This document shows, in pieces, positions 1 through 8,504 of a stretch of DNA of 64,000 nucleotides. Origin of the DNA: an uncultured Ignavibacteriota bacterium (GTDB lineage: Bacteria; Bacteroidota; Ignavibacteria; UBA10030; UBA8401); NCBI GenBank assembly GCA_903861125.1, contig CAIOTF010000054.1, forward strand, positions 1 to 64,000, in the 5' to 3' direction. The notes below the pieces were generated by a model. The model had not been told where the DNA came from and ran no database searches. It worked only from the letters and a program-made list of their open reading frames with translations. Every line of letters begins with the position of its first letter. Position 1 is the stretch's first letter. Position numbers and translations under genes: made by a program.

Positions 1-631
1 CTCCGTGGTCTTTGTTTTTTTTCTTCGAAAATAAATAAGGACGGACTTCCGTCCGTCCCTACAAATATTCTCCGCGTGCTTTGCGTCTTCTGCGGTGAGT
101 CCCTACATATATTCTCTACGTTCTCCGCGGTGGCCCTTCGGCGCTGGCGCTAAAGCGCCATTGCTCAGGGTGAACATCTTTTTATATTTCTTTCGTATAC
201 CTTGCAAAGACTTTTTAAATATACTTCTGCGGTAAGACAAATCTTAACAAGGTTTTATGAATTCTTCTCTGTCTTCTCCGTGGTCTTTGTTTTTTTTTCT
301 TCTAAAATAAATAAGGACGGACTTCCGTCCGTCCCTACAAATATTCTCTGCGTGCTCTGCGTCTTCTGCGGTGAGTCCCTATATATATTCTCCGTGCTAT
401 CGGTGAACTCTGTGGTGTTTGCTTTTGCTGCCATTCTTTAAAATAATAAGGACGGACTTTCGTCCGTCCCTACTACATATATTCTCTGCGTGCTCCGCGA
501 CCTCTGCGGTGAGATAATTTTGCACGCTTACATGGGTTTTTTGCCTCTACAAAATGATGACTTTAAGATAACAGGGGCGGACTTCCGTCCGTCCCTACAT
601 ATATTCACTGCGTTCTCTGCGGTGAGCACTT
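1..631. repeat. Intergenic repeat island 1
   Basis: This stretch is built from interspersed repeats and holds no credible gene. Element A is a palindrome, GGACGGAC-TTCC-GTCCGTCC, at 39-58, 315-334, 450-469 (one change) and 575-594 (one change). Element B, which begins CCCTTCGGCGCTGG and ends CTCAGGGTGAACATC, lies near 134-180 and has an internal 7-bp stem TGGCGCT/AGCGCCA. Element C is a run of degenerate CTCTGCG, CTCCGTG and CTGCGGTGAG words that follows each A copy. A1, C, B, spacer and C' form a unit of about 276 bases before A2. Short open frames here lie entirely inside repeats and change with copy. The island ends at the stop codon of the next gene on the minus strand. Confidence 0.9.
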
Positions 632-3600
632 TTATTTCATTAGACTCATTTTTCTCACTTCATTGCGCGAGGCCGACCGCAATGCATAAAAATATGTGCC
701 GCTGGAAAGATTTTTACCGTCGAACTTGAGTGAATACAATTCGTTCGGATTGGCGATGCCATTAAAGAGCGTTGCTACGGACTGGCCAAGTGCATTATAC
801 ACCGTAACATTCACCTGCTCCGCTGTTTTCATTGCAAAGGTGATGGTGGTATTCGGATTGAACGGATTCGGATAATTCTGCGTCAGTTTAAAGTCCTCTG
901 CTGTTAAACCAACTTTTACTTCAACGGTATTGCTGTATTCAAATTTTCCGTCGCGGTCGATCTGTTTTAAGCGGTAGGATATAGTACCCGCAGCACTTGC
1001 ATCGTTATAAGAGTATGACTGCGGTGCATTGGTCGTGCCGTGTCCTTCAACGTAACCGATTTTAGTCCACGAGGCTGCTGATTGCTGATTGTTGACAACT
1101 GCTTTTTCTATTTCAAATCCCGCATTGTTCACTTCGGTTGCGGTTTTCCACGCTAACTCAACTCCGTGGCCTCCTGCCCCTTTGGGGGTGGTTATTGCGG
1201 TGAATGATGTGAGTTCGACGGGGAGAGGAGCATTGGTTACTAAATTAGTCTCGATATAAAAATCAGAGGCGTTATCACCACTATCCATACCATTGCCGTT
1301 GCCAAAAACATTTGTTCCCAAATTGCTTCTTCGCCTTACGCTTGATGTATTGCTTGGCGCTGAAGCAGGGCCCGTTCCTTCATAAGCATTTGCTGATGTA
1401 CCAAAACCTATAAAATCTACCACTGTTGCACCAGAGGGAGATTGAACGGCAAAAGCTGTGGTTGAATTGGATAATACTATTTTACCTGCTGATGCGCTCA
1501 TATTAATTGATCCTGTAACCCTCGAGGAAACTGGAAGTCCTACTCCATTAGCTGGGGTCGATGCTTCTTTGATTAGATAGTAACTATTTGCTGAAATACT
1601 ACCTGATAAATTTGTTGTTAGCCAAGATGTGGACGTAGCACTTGCGTATTGAACTGACCAACCTGTTAAATCAACAGAATTACCTGTTGGATTATATAAC
1701 ACAATATAATCATCTGTGTAAGGTGCACCTGTATTTCCGCCTCCGCCATATACCTCTGCAATTACTACATGAGTTGCAATAGGAACACTCAGACACGAAA
1801 TACTTGCTGAAACTGCATTCGTTAAACCGGAAGCAGATGCGGTAAAAGTAAATGTTTCCACATTGCTATAAACAACATCGGTCCAGGTATAACCGCCGTA
1901 GGATAATGATTGTGTAAGACCGGTTGACGAAGATAATGTCCCCGTTCCCGTTGTCCTCGTTAATGTTATTGAATGAACAGCATCAAGATCTAAGTTGCTG
2001 TTAGCATCAAATGATTTAACAACAACACCAAAAGAAGCACCAACGTAAACAGTTGAAGGTGGTTTATTTGCGCCATACATTAGTTTGGTTGCCGTTACTT
2101 CAATTCTGTTATTATCGCCCACTATAGAACTCACGGCACCTCCTGCGTTCGATGCAGAAAAAGCAGATCCGCTTAAATCGGCTGTTGCACTTGTAACAGA
2201 TAATTGAATTTGTTGATTATCGGTTACTGCCGTATTAAAACTTACTCTTACGCTAAAGTCTTTTGTGCCATCGTCGGTTGCCGATAATGTCAATCCTGAA
2301 AATGTTACAGAAGAAGCACCGGCAGTTTCTGTCCCAACTTCTGTTGCACCGTCATACAGCGCAATTCGTCGAATATTTGATGAATTTGTTATGCCAAATG
2401 TTATAGAGTTTAGTGTTGTACCAAAAGCATCCCCGTCCGCCGAACCGCTGCCATCACGTATGGTAAATGTTGCAATTTCAATATCACTGCTGCCACCGAT
2501 TATATCTGTGGCTTGATAATTTTGATATGCAATATTGGTTGGATATGTGAATCCCACTTTTTCAATAATATCGGAAGTGTTTGAATTTGTTCCGGTTCCA
2601 GATACAGCAACATTTTGTGTTGTCGCACCCGTGCTTGCATTTGCAATACTTACTGACTTAACGCCAGTGCTCAATGGTTTGAAACGAGCGTAAATAGTTG
2701 TCGTTGCAACACTACCACTAGATTGAGTTAACGTAATCGGATTTGTGGAAAATGACAATCCGCTTGTTTGCGATATTTCAAAATCCGTAGGAGGTGTTAT
2801 AACGATGTCGTTGGTAAGATTTGTGCCTGATACTGTGTAACTTTGTTCTGATGAACTTGAACCAACAAAAACATTGCCAAAGTTTGTTAGACTAGGCGTT
2901 GATAATGTTATTGTAGGCGTAACGGAAGGAGTAACAACGATTTTAACATTATCAAAAAAAACCGTCTGTGCTGCCGAGGTAGATCCTTGCCAATAAGCAC
3001 CTAAATAAGACATCGTAGTACTTGTTCCGGTACTGTTAGTACCAGAGCCAATTAAAGTGGGCGCACTTCCACTGGTAGGGTCAGCAAAAGCAGAAGAACC
3101 GTCATCTCTTGCATATAATTGCCAACCATTTGTTGATGGATCATACGTTGCCTTGATACTTAAATAATTATTTTTTGTGGCTGGTGCACCGCCAGAAGTG
3201 ATAATAGTAGTATTTGTCCCTTGGAGGCCATTAGTAAAATATATTAATCCTATTGTGTTACCCGTACCATAAATAACTACTGCATATCCACTACCAGTTG
3301 TATTTGGCGTATTTGATGTGGAAGCTAAAACCATCGCTGCGCCATAACTACTTGTGGTTGAAAATCCTGCAAGATCAGACCCTCTATTGGTCCTAAAATT
3401 AAATGTCCAGGTTATAATGCCTGTATTAGAAATTAATTTTGTATTGTATGGAGATATAAACGAACTCAATGTTGTATTGGCAAAAACCCAACCAGAAACA
3501 TTCCCAGTAATTCCTACGTCATTGGTTAATTCAAGTTGAGCGGGGGTGGTATTTCTTCTCCCCCCCCAATCCGCTCCAGAAACATTTACAGACCAAGCAC

Positions 3601-3745
3601 TTGCACCAATTACCCCAGATGCCGTATAAGATGCATTAGTATTGGTGCTAAAATCATCTGAGAAAACGGTCGTTTGTCCCATCACCGCCACACTCATCAT
3701 CATCACAACTACGACCGCAAAAAAAACGTATCGAACTATCTTCAT
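632..3745 (-). CDS. Secreted multidomain protein with lamin-tail domain and T9SS sorting tail
   Basis: This is a cell-surface or secreted protein of about 1037 residues with no enzymatic domain I can see. The start is placed at the ATG at 3745: it is preceded by GGAAGG and opens a signal peptide (MKIVRYVFFAVVVV...VMGQ), whereas the longer frame adds 32 unlikely residues. The first 270 residues look like a lectin-like or concanavalin-type beta domain. An Ig-like segment follows (NFGNVFVGSS onward), then low-complexity Ser/Thr/Gly-rich beta repeats, and a lamin-tail-like domain (VVIAEVYGGGG ... DLTGWSVQY) near residues 690-770. An LPVELTSFTA-like segment precedes the C-terminal NYPNPFNP tail, which ends in a basic patch typical of T9SS type A cargo. 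It probably acts in adhesion or surface structure. The tail is about three-quarters identical to that of the gene at 5585-7378. Confidence 0.85.
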   Translation of the reverse strand: MKIVRYVFFAVVVVMMMSVAVMGQTTVFSDDFSTNTNASYTASGVIGASAWSVNVSGADWGGRRNTTPAQLELTNDVGITGNVSGWVFANTTLSSFISPYNTKLISNTGIITWTFNFRTNRGSDLAGFSTTSSYGAAMVLASTSNTPNTTGSGYAVVIYGTGNTIGLIYFTNGLQGTNTTIITSGGAPATKNNYLSIKATYDPSTNGWQLYARDDGSSAFADPTSGSAPTLIGSGTNSTGTSTTMSYLGAYWQGSTSAAQTVFFDNVKIVVTPSVTPTITLSTPSLTNFGNVFVGSSSSEQSYTVSGTNLTNDIVITPPTDFEISQTSGLSFSTNPITLTQSSGSVATTTIYARFKPLSTGVKSVSIANASTGATTQNVAVSGTGTNSNTSDIIEKVGFTYPTNIAYQNYQATDIIGGSSDIEIATFTIRDGSGSADGDAFGTTLNSITFGITNSSNIRRIALYDGATEVGTETAGASSVTFSGLTLSATDDGTKDFSVRVSFNTAVTDNQQIQLSVTSATADLSGSAFSASNAGGAVSSIVGDNNRIEVTATKLMYGANKPPSTVYVGASFGVVVKSFDANSNLDLDAVHSITLTRTTGTGTLSSSTGLTQSLSYGGYTWTDVVYSNVETFTFTASASGLTNAVSASISCLSVPIATHVVIAEVYGGGGNTGAPYTDDYIVLYNPTGNSVDLTGWSVQYASATSTSWLTTNLSGSISANSYYLIKEASTPANGVGLPVSSRVTGSINMSASAGKIVLSNSTTAFAVQSPSGATVVDFIGFGTSANAYEGTGPASAPSNTSSVRRRSNLGTNVFGNGNGMDSGDNASDFYIETNLVTNAPLPVELTSFTAITTPKGAGGHGVELAWKTATEVNNAGFEIEKAVVNNQQSAASWTKIGYVEGHGTTNAPQSYSYNDASAAGTISYRLKQIDRDGKFEYSNTVEVKVGLTAEDFKLTQNYPNPFNPNTTITFAMKTAEQVNVTVYNALGQSVATLFNGIANPNELYSLKFDGKNLSSGTYFYALRSASRNEVRKMSLMK

Positions 3746-4361
3746 CGCTGCATCCTTCCATATAAATATTTTAAATGTGTTTTTTATTTTTAATACAAAA
3801 GTGACCATCCAAAAACAATTTGCCGGCGATAAGGTATGCATACATTACGAGCGCCAAGTAAAATCTTTATTATTAATGCGTAAACATTTTGTTGTCTTAG
3901 GAGTGCGTTCGTAGAATCAGTGTTTACCCCGACACGGCTGTTCTGCCAAGCCTAACTGGAACCCGCACTGCTGCGTCGCTTCGAAAATAAACCAAGGAAT
4001 AATATTTTTTTAAAGAATGTATGAGAGAGATGGAGCCGGGAAACATTCTGTTATAACATGTGTGAACGAAGGAAACCGCGTTCGTCTTTCCCTGGTAATC
4101 CAATAATGGTGCCAAAAAAACATCATGTTTTTTTTGAAAAATGAGCACTGTTTGTCTGCTTACATGAGCATGGTGTAAACGTTTGTGGATGGGTTGTCAA
4201 CAAACGGTGACGCCTTGAATGCGCCGGCCGCCGGTAAATATTTTGATGCAATCGTCCAGAAAAATATTGCGTAATGGTCTGGATCACAAATTTATTGTGT
4301 TGACCGATAAGGCCGCGCGTGGTAACAACTCACGCAATACTTTTGATTTAAAATCCTGCTA
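3746..4361. other. Intergenic stretch without recognisable gene
   Basis: This gap holds the putative promoter region of the minus-strand gene that starts at 3745. I found no protein-coding frame with family similarity, no RNA gene and no intact repeat copy. A 74-codon open frame at 3924-4148 on the minus strand has no ribosome site and no recognisable domain, so I do not call it. Confidence 0.6.
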
Positions 4362-4392
4362 AGTGACCGTCCCCTTCAAGGTGACGGTCACT
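4362..4392. repeat. Inverted repeat AGTGACCGTC / GACGGTCACT
   Basis: A perfect 10-bp inverted repeat (4362-4371 and 4383-4392) encloses an 11-base loop. It lies directly before repeat island 2. It resembles widespread short palindromic intergenic elements and has no T-run, so a terminator role is not supported. Confidence 0.7.
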
Positions 4393-4860
4393 CACGCTGT
4401 GTGTTCTGCGTTCTCTGCGGTGACCCTTCGGCGCTGGCGCTAAAGCGCCATTGCTCAGGGTGAACATCTTATTAAATTCTCTTGCAGATCTTACACAGGT
4501 TTTTCAAAAATATTTCTGTGATAAGGCAAGCCTTGACATGGTTTAATATTTTCTTCTCTGTAATCTCCGTGGTGTTTGCTTTTTTTCTTCGAAAATAAAT
4601 AAGGACGGACTTCCGTCCGTCCCTACATTTATTCTCTGCGTATTCTGCGCCCTCTGCGGTGAGCCCTATAAAAATTCTCCGTGAACTCCGTGGTAATTGC
4701 TTTTTTCTTCTGAAATAATAAGGACGGACTTCCGTCCGTCCCTACATATATTCTCTGCGCATTCTGCGCCCTCTGCGGTGAGTCCTATAAAAATTCTCCG
4801 TGGTGAATGGTTTTGCGGTAAGATAAGTTTGCATGCAACGTTGATTTTTACTCTGGCTTA
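4393..4860. repeat. Intergenic repeat island 2
   Basis: This is a second island of the composite repeat seen at 1-631. It contains element B at 4424-4470, then the diverged spacer and CTCCGTGG words, element A at 4603-4622 and 4722-4741, and CTCTGCG/CTGCGGTGAG words after each A copy. The order B-spacer-C'-A is the same as in island 1. It ends just before the small membrane-protein gene at 4879. Confidence 0.88.
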
Positions 4861-4878
4861 TCTGATATTGCATGCACT

Positions 4879-5241
4879 ATGAAAAAAATATTTGAACATC
4901 ACACCGAACCTCTGCTGCCGTTCCAGTCATTTATGCAGCGTTTTGTCCGGTCCGTAGCACTGGGCTTTATATTGATTATTGTTTCTCTTCTTACGGGAAT
5001 GGCGGGATATCATTTTCTGGAAGATCTGCCGTGGATCGATGCGTTCGTGAATGCATCGATGATCCTTTCGGGCATGGGTCCGCTGGCCGTGCCGCAGACG
5101 AATGCGGGGAAGATCTTTGCGGGATTATATGCGCTCTACAGCGGACTGGCGGTTCTTATTATTGCGGGAATAATGTTCGCTCCGGCCGTGCACCGGTTTC
5201 TACACCGGTTTCATTTGGAGTCGAAGAAGGATAATTCGTAA
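4879..5241 (+). CDS. Small two-helix membrane protein, ion-channel-like layout
   Basis: The protein has 120 residues. Two strongly hydrophobic segments (about residues 28-48 and 85-104) flank a re-entrant-like stretch (VNASMILSGMGPL) at the position where two-helix potassium channels carry their pore helix and filter. The canonical TVGYGD filter is absent, so conduction is not supported; the match is only in layout. The C-terminus is basic and cytoplasmic in character. The gene stands alone on the plus strand between repeat islands 2 and 3, and no clear ribosome site precedes the ATG. The coding pattern is convincing, but the function is unknown. Confidence 0.65.
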   Translation: MKKIFEHHTEPLLPFQSFMQRFVRSVALGFILIIVSLLTGMAGYHFLEDLPWIDAFVNASMILSGMGPLAVPQTNAGKIFAGLYALYSGLAVLIIAGIMFAPAVHRFLHRFHLESKKDNS

Positions 5242-5289
5242 AAAACATTATCGAAATCTTTTGCGGATTGGCATTGTGAATTTTTTAAA

Positions 5290-5580
5290 AATATATGGGA
5301 CGGACTTCCGTCCGTCCCTACATATATTCTCTGCGTGCTCCGCGGTGACCCTTCGGCGCTGGCGCTAAAGCGCCATTGCTCAGGGTGAACATCTTTTTTT
5401 TTGTAGACCCTGCAAAGTCTTTTAATAAATATTTCTACAGTAAGATAAACCTTAACAAGATTTTATAAATTCTTCTCTGCGTGCTCCCTGCCTGCGGCAG
5501 GCAGGTGCGATCTCTGCGGTGAGTGTTTTTATTCCTTTTGCGATCCCGCTAAAAAGCAGCGGGACTACTGCCAAAATAAA
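5290..5580. repeat. Intergenic repeat island 3
   Basis: Element A lies at 5298-5317, followed by CTCTGCGTGCTCCGCGGTGA words, element B at 5349-5395, the AT-rich spacer, and a terminal C element. That C element is interrupted by a 19-nt palindrome. The order of parts matches islands 1, 2 and 4. The island runs to within a few bases of the stop codon of the T9SS-tagged gene at 5585. Confidence 0.87.
5487..5505. repeat. Nested palindrome CCTGCCTGCGGCAGGCAGG
   Basis: This 19-nt element, whose two arms are CCTGCC and GGCAGG, sits inside the C-type repeat word GTGCTC|...|GCGATCTCTGCGG. Uninterrupted C copies elsewhere read straight through. An identical element lies at 8460-8478. Confidence 0.8.
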
Positions 5581-5584
5581 AAAA

Positions 5585-7378
5585 CTATTTTGTCAGTAGC
5601 ATCTTTTTCACCTCGTTGTGCGATGCCGAACGGAGTGCGTAGAAATATGTTCCGCTGGAATGATTCCTACCGTTGAAGTTAAGCGAATACACCCTACCCG
5701 CATCGGCAACACCGTTGTAGAGAGTCGTCACCGCTTGTCCAATAGCATTATAGACCGTAACATTCACTTGCTCCGTATTCTTCATTGCAAACGCTATTGT
5801 TGTATTCGGATTGAACGGATTGGGATAATTTTGATGCAAGAAAAAATTATTCGGCATCATCTCATTTTGCGCAACGCCAACGGTAATATTGGCCGGTGCG
5901 TAGGTTACGGAAAATATTCCATCAATCGTTGCAGGGAGCGTCAGCGTAAGATTTGTTGAATCGAAATTTGCGTACGGGATTCCATTTCGCGTAACCGATG
6001 CGATCTTCAAATAGCCGTCCGGAACGCCGATCGGTCTCATCCGCAGCTGCCGCAGCTGCTGAATCGGTGAGAAACTATAATAGAGCGTAGCCGGTTCCTT
6101 CTTCACCAGTAATTTCCCATACAGATAGGTATAATAACCGGTTTCAATGGAATGATATCCCGCCTTGCCTGTCCCTCCCTTTGTCGTTCCCCACCCTGCA
6201 ATCATTCCTCCGTATTTATTCATGTTTTCAAACACGTCTCCATAAACGTGGTCAACAAAGTATTTCATGAAGAAGTCGAGTGATCCATCTGCCATTGTAA
6301 TGTATTGCTCCTTCCCCGTCAATTGGTACAACATCAGTCCCGAAGTGATCGCCTGTTCCATCTGCCACCACGCTTTGGCGGTGTCGGAAATACCATACAT
6401 CATCATCACTCCGGTGGCGCGGTAGTAATCTTTATACGGTCCGCCGTTCTGGTGATCGTACCCTTTGTCCAGAACCATCTTTGCAAGATCTTCCGCAACG
6501 GAAAGATACTGCGGATTCTTTTCCAGTTGATAAATGCGCGCAAGACACCATGCAGTCTTCAGCACGTGACCCATGATGGTTCTTTTTTCATCTTCGGTGC
6601 CGCTTCTGATCTGCCACGAAGAAGTGTACCGTTCCGCAAAACCGATCTGCTGCGAGGCGGCAGAGGCAGCGAGGTGATAGATCATGTTATCCGCAAGTTC
6701 CAGCAGGCGGGTTTTATATTTTTGTTCTCCTGTCAGCAGATACAGGTGAAGCACGTGCGTTGTTATTGCATCGACCGTAGCGTTAAAACTTTTGTCCGTG
6801 GGTGCTGTTCCGTTCGCAGCCACATAATCATAATATCCGAAGTTCGCAATATTGGTATCCCACAGTTTCGCTTCGTTATAATCATACGATTTCATCAGCC
6901 AACTCCAATCCGTCGTGTCGCGTGTTGCTTCGAACGAAGCCGCAATACCGAGCGCCGCATAATGCTGGTAGAATGCTGTTTTTGTCGTCGTCGGACTGGT
7001 GGGTGTTCCCGTATTACCAATATCATTATACCAACCGCCGTTGGTTTTGTCCCATGAATTCTTATACATGAAATTCAACGCGTAGCGTGCATACCGCAGG
7101 TACGTCGTATCGCCGGTCATTTGAAATGCGCGGGTGAGTCCGTAGGCATCGCGCGACTGGTTGAGCGTATTTTTAATTGCGGAACCGGAAAGATTTCCCT
7201 GACGGTTAATATTGACGTTAAATCCGCCGTTCACCGGATCGTATGCTTTCATCCAGAACTTTGCGCAGCTGTCAACATACCCGAAGGTTTTTTCGGGCGT
7301 TTGCAGGTACGGTGATTTGAATGTGTATTGGGAGAAGAGCTGCTGACAGAGCAAAACAATAAATAGAATTTTTTTCAT
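5585..7378 (-). CDS. Secreted AGE-type epimerase-like protein with T9SS tail
   Basis: The 597-residue protein has a signal peptide (MKKILFIVLLCQQLFSQ) and an alpha/alpha-barrel domain of the N-acylglucosamine 2-epimerase / cellobiose epimerase superfamily over about residues 30-400. Supporting motifs include MGHVLKTAWCLAR, matching the family GHxxxTAW block with its histidine, and the later AWWQMEQAITSGL block. A beta region follows, then a T9SS type A tail (NYPNPFNPNTT ... SSGTYFYALRSAS). The family isomerises or processes sugars, but the substrate cannot be told from the sequence. Export by T9SS is unusual for an epimerase and points to an extracellular saccharide. The 3' end abuts repeat island 3. 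A small membrane-protein gene is divergent upstream. Confidence 0.8.
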   Translation of the reverse strand: MKKILFIVLLCQQLFSQYTFKSPYLQTPEKTFGYVDSCAKFWMKAYDPVNGGFNVNINRQGNLSGSAIKNTLNQSRDAYGLTRAFQMTGDTTYLRYARYALNFMYKNSWDKTNGGWYNDIGNTGTPTSPTTTKTAFYQHYAALGIAASFEATRDTTDWSWLMKSYDYNEAKLWDTNIANFGYYDYVAANGTAPTDKSFNATVDAITTHVLHLYLLTGEQKYKTRLLELADNMIYHLAASAASQQIGFAERYTSSWQIRSGTEDEKRTIMGHVLKTAWCLARIYQLEKNPQYLSVAEDLAKMVLDKGYDHQNGGPYKDYYRATGVMMMYGISDTAKAWWQMEQAITSGLMLYQLTGKEQYITMADGSLDFFMKYFVDHVYGDVFENMNKYGGMIAGWGTTKGGTGKAGYHSIETGYYTYLYGKLLVKKEPATLYYSFSPIQQLRQLRMRPIGVPDGYLKIASVTRNGIPYANFDSTNLTLTLPATIDGIFSVTYAPANITVGVAQNEMMPNNFFLHQNYPNPFNPNTTIAFAMKNTEQVNVTVYNAIGQAVTTLYNGVADAGRVYSLNFNGRNHSSGTYFYALRSASHNEVKKMLLTK

Positions 7379-7450
7379 GGACGTTCTTTCGGCAAGAAAA
7401 TTGCTTTTAGCATAATGATTGATGAAATTTACAAAAAGAAAGCGAATAAT

Positions 7451-7846
7451 ATGACTATAAATTCAAAGATCATTACCGGGGTGTATGTTGTGATCTGCTC
7501 AATCACCGTTCTTGTTATGCTGACAACGTCGTTTGAAATGTTCAATGAAAAATATTTTCCGTCGTTCATGCTGGCGCAAAAATACGCGCTTCCTTTAATC
7601 ATCACTGCGATGGCAATCGTCTTTCTTACCTTCTTTGAACCTGAGAGGTTATCGCAGAAGACCACGCTAACCGTTATGCGCAGTCTTATGGTGCTGACGT
7701 TTGCAATATTTACGTTTTATGTTACAACGCTGGATATGTCAAAGACTTCAACCGGAACACTCATCATCTTTATCCTTCAATGGATTGCAACATTGTTTGA
7801 AACGGTAAATTTTTTCCTCCTTAAAGAAAACGCAGCCGTTCGGTAA
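7451..7846 (+). CDS. Small four-helix membrane protein, unknown
   Basis: A predicted inner-membrane protein of about 131 residues has four hydrophobic segments (GVYVVICSITVLVML, LPLIITAMAIVFLTFF, LMVLTFAIFTFYV, TLIIFILQWIATLF). An in-frame ATG at 7415 would add 12 hydrophilic residues. I prefer 7451, which leaves more room for a promoter after the divergent start at 7378. Neither start has a strong ribosome site. I do not recognise the family. Confidence 0.6.
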   Translation: MTINSKIITGVYVVICSITVLVMLTTSFEMFNEKYFPSFMLAQKYALPLIITAMAIVFLTFFEPERLSQKTTLTVMRSLMVLTFAIFTFYVTTLDMSKTSTGTLIIFILQWIATLFETVNFFLLKENAAVR

Positions 7847-7895
7847 ACGATATTGGTCAATGTTTCATCCCGGTAATGTGATTTTAAATTAATAG

Positions 7896-8500
7896 GGATG
7901 GACTTCCGTCCATCTCGACATATATTCTCTACGTGTTCCATGATCTTTGCGGTGACCCTTCGGCGCTGGCGCTAAAGCGCCATTGCTCAGGGTGAATATC
8001 TTTTTATATTTCGCTTGTAGACCTTTCGTAGACTTTTTAAATATATTTCTGCAATAAGACAAACCTAAAGAAGGTTTTTAAATTCTTCTCTGTCTTCTCC
8101 GTGGTCTTTGCTTTTTTTCTTCTAAAACAAATAAGGACGGACTTCCGTCCGTACCTACATAAATTTTCTGAGTTTTCTGCGCCCTCTGCGTTGACCCTTC
8201 GGCGCTGGCGCTAAAGTGCCATTGCTCAGGGTGAATATCTTTTTATATTTCGCTTGTAGACCTTTCGTAGACTTTTTAAATATATTTCTACGGTAAGACA
8301 AACCTAAAGAAGGTTTTTAAATTCTTCTCTGTCTTCTCCGTGGTCTTTGCTTTTTTTCTTCTAAAACAAATAAGGACGGACTTCCGTCCGTCCCTACATA
8401 AATTCTCTGCGTGCTCTGCGACCCCTGCGGTGAGTCCTATATAAATTCTCCGTGTTCTCCCTGCCTGCGGCAGGCAGGTGTGAACTCTGTGGTGAAAGCT
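7896..8500. repeat. Intergenic repeat island 4 with a 239-bp tandem duplication
   Basis: Element A copies start at 7896 (diverged, GGATGG...), 8135 and 8374, exactly 239 bases apart. Element B copies start at 7956 and 8195, again 239 apart. So 7896-8134 and 8135-8373 are two tandem copies of one composite unit (A, C words, B, spacer, C'), followed by a third A and C words. The two copies are nearly identical, much closer to each other than to the units in islands 1-3, so the duplication is recent. The island ends at the stop of the T9SS-tagged gene at 8505. Confidence 0.9.
8460..8478. repeat. Nested palindrome CCTGCCTGCGGCAGGCAGG, second copy
   Basis: This copy is identical to the element at 5487-5505. 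It also splits a C-type repeat word (CGTGTTCT|...|TGTGAACTCTGTGG), and also lies just before the 3' end of a T9SS-tagged gene. Confidence 0.8.
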
Positions 8501-8504
8501 TTTC

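Noticed and set aside
202-441. Open frame of 79 codons in repeat island 1, and similar ones at 490-729, 4697-4882 and 8411-8596
   Set aside because: They are translations of the composite repeat, differ only where repeat copies differ, and have no domain or ribosome site.
3924-4148. 74-codon frame on the minus strand
   Set aside because: No ribosome site, no family similarity and no coding-like composition compared with its neighbours.
6305-7057. 250-codon frame opposite the AGE-like gene
   Set aside because: It is the antisense shadow of a well-supported gene whose frame carries clear family motifs.
7896-8500. CRISPR array in the repeat island
   Set aside because: Repeat units are 239 bases apart, are palindromic and contain no uniform short spacers; no cas gene is near.
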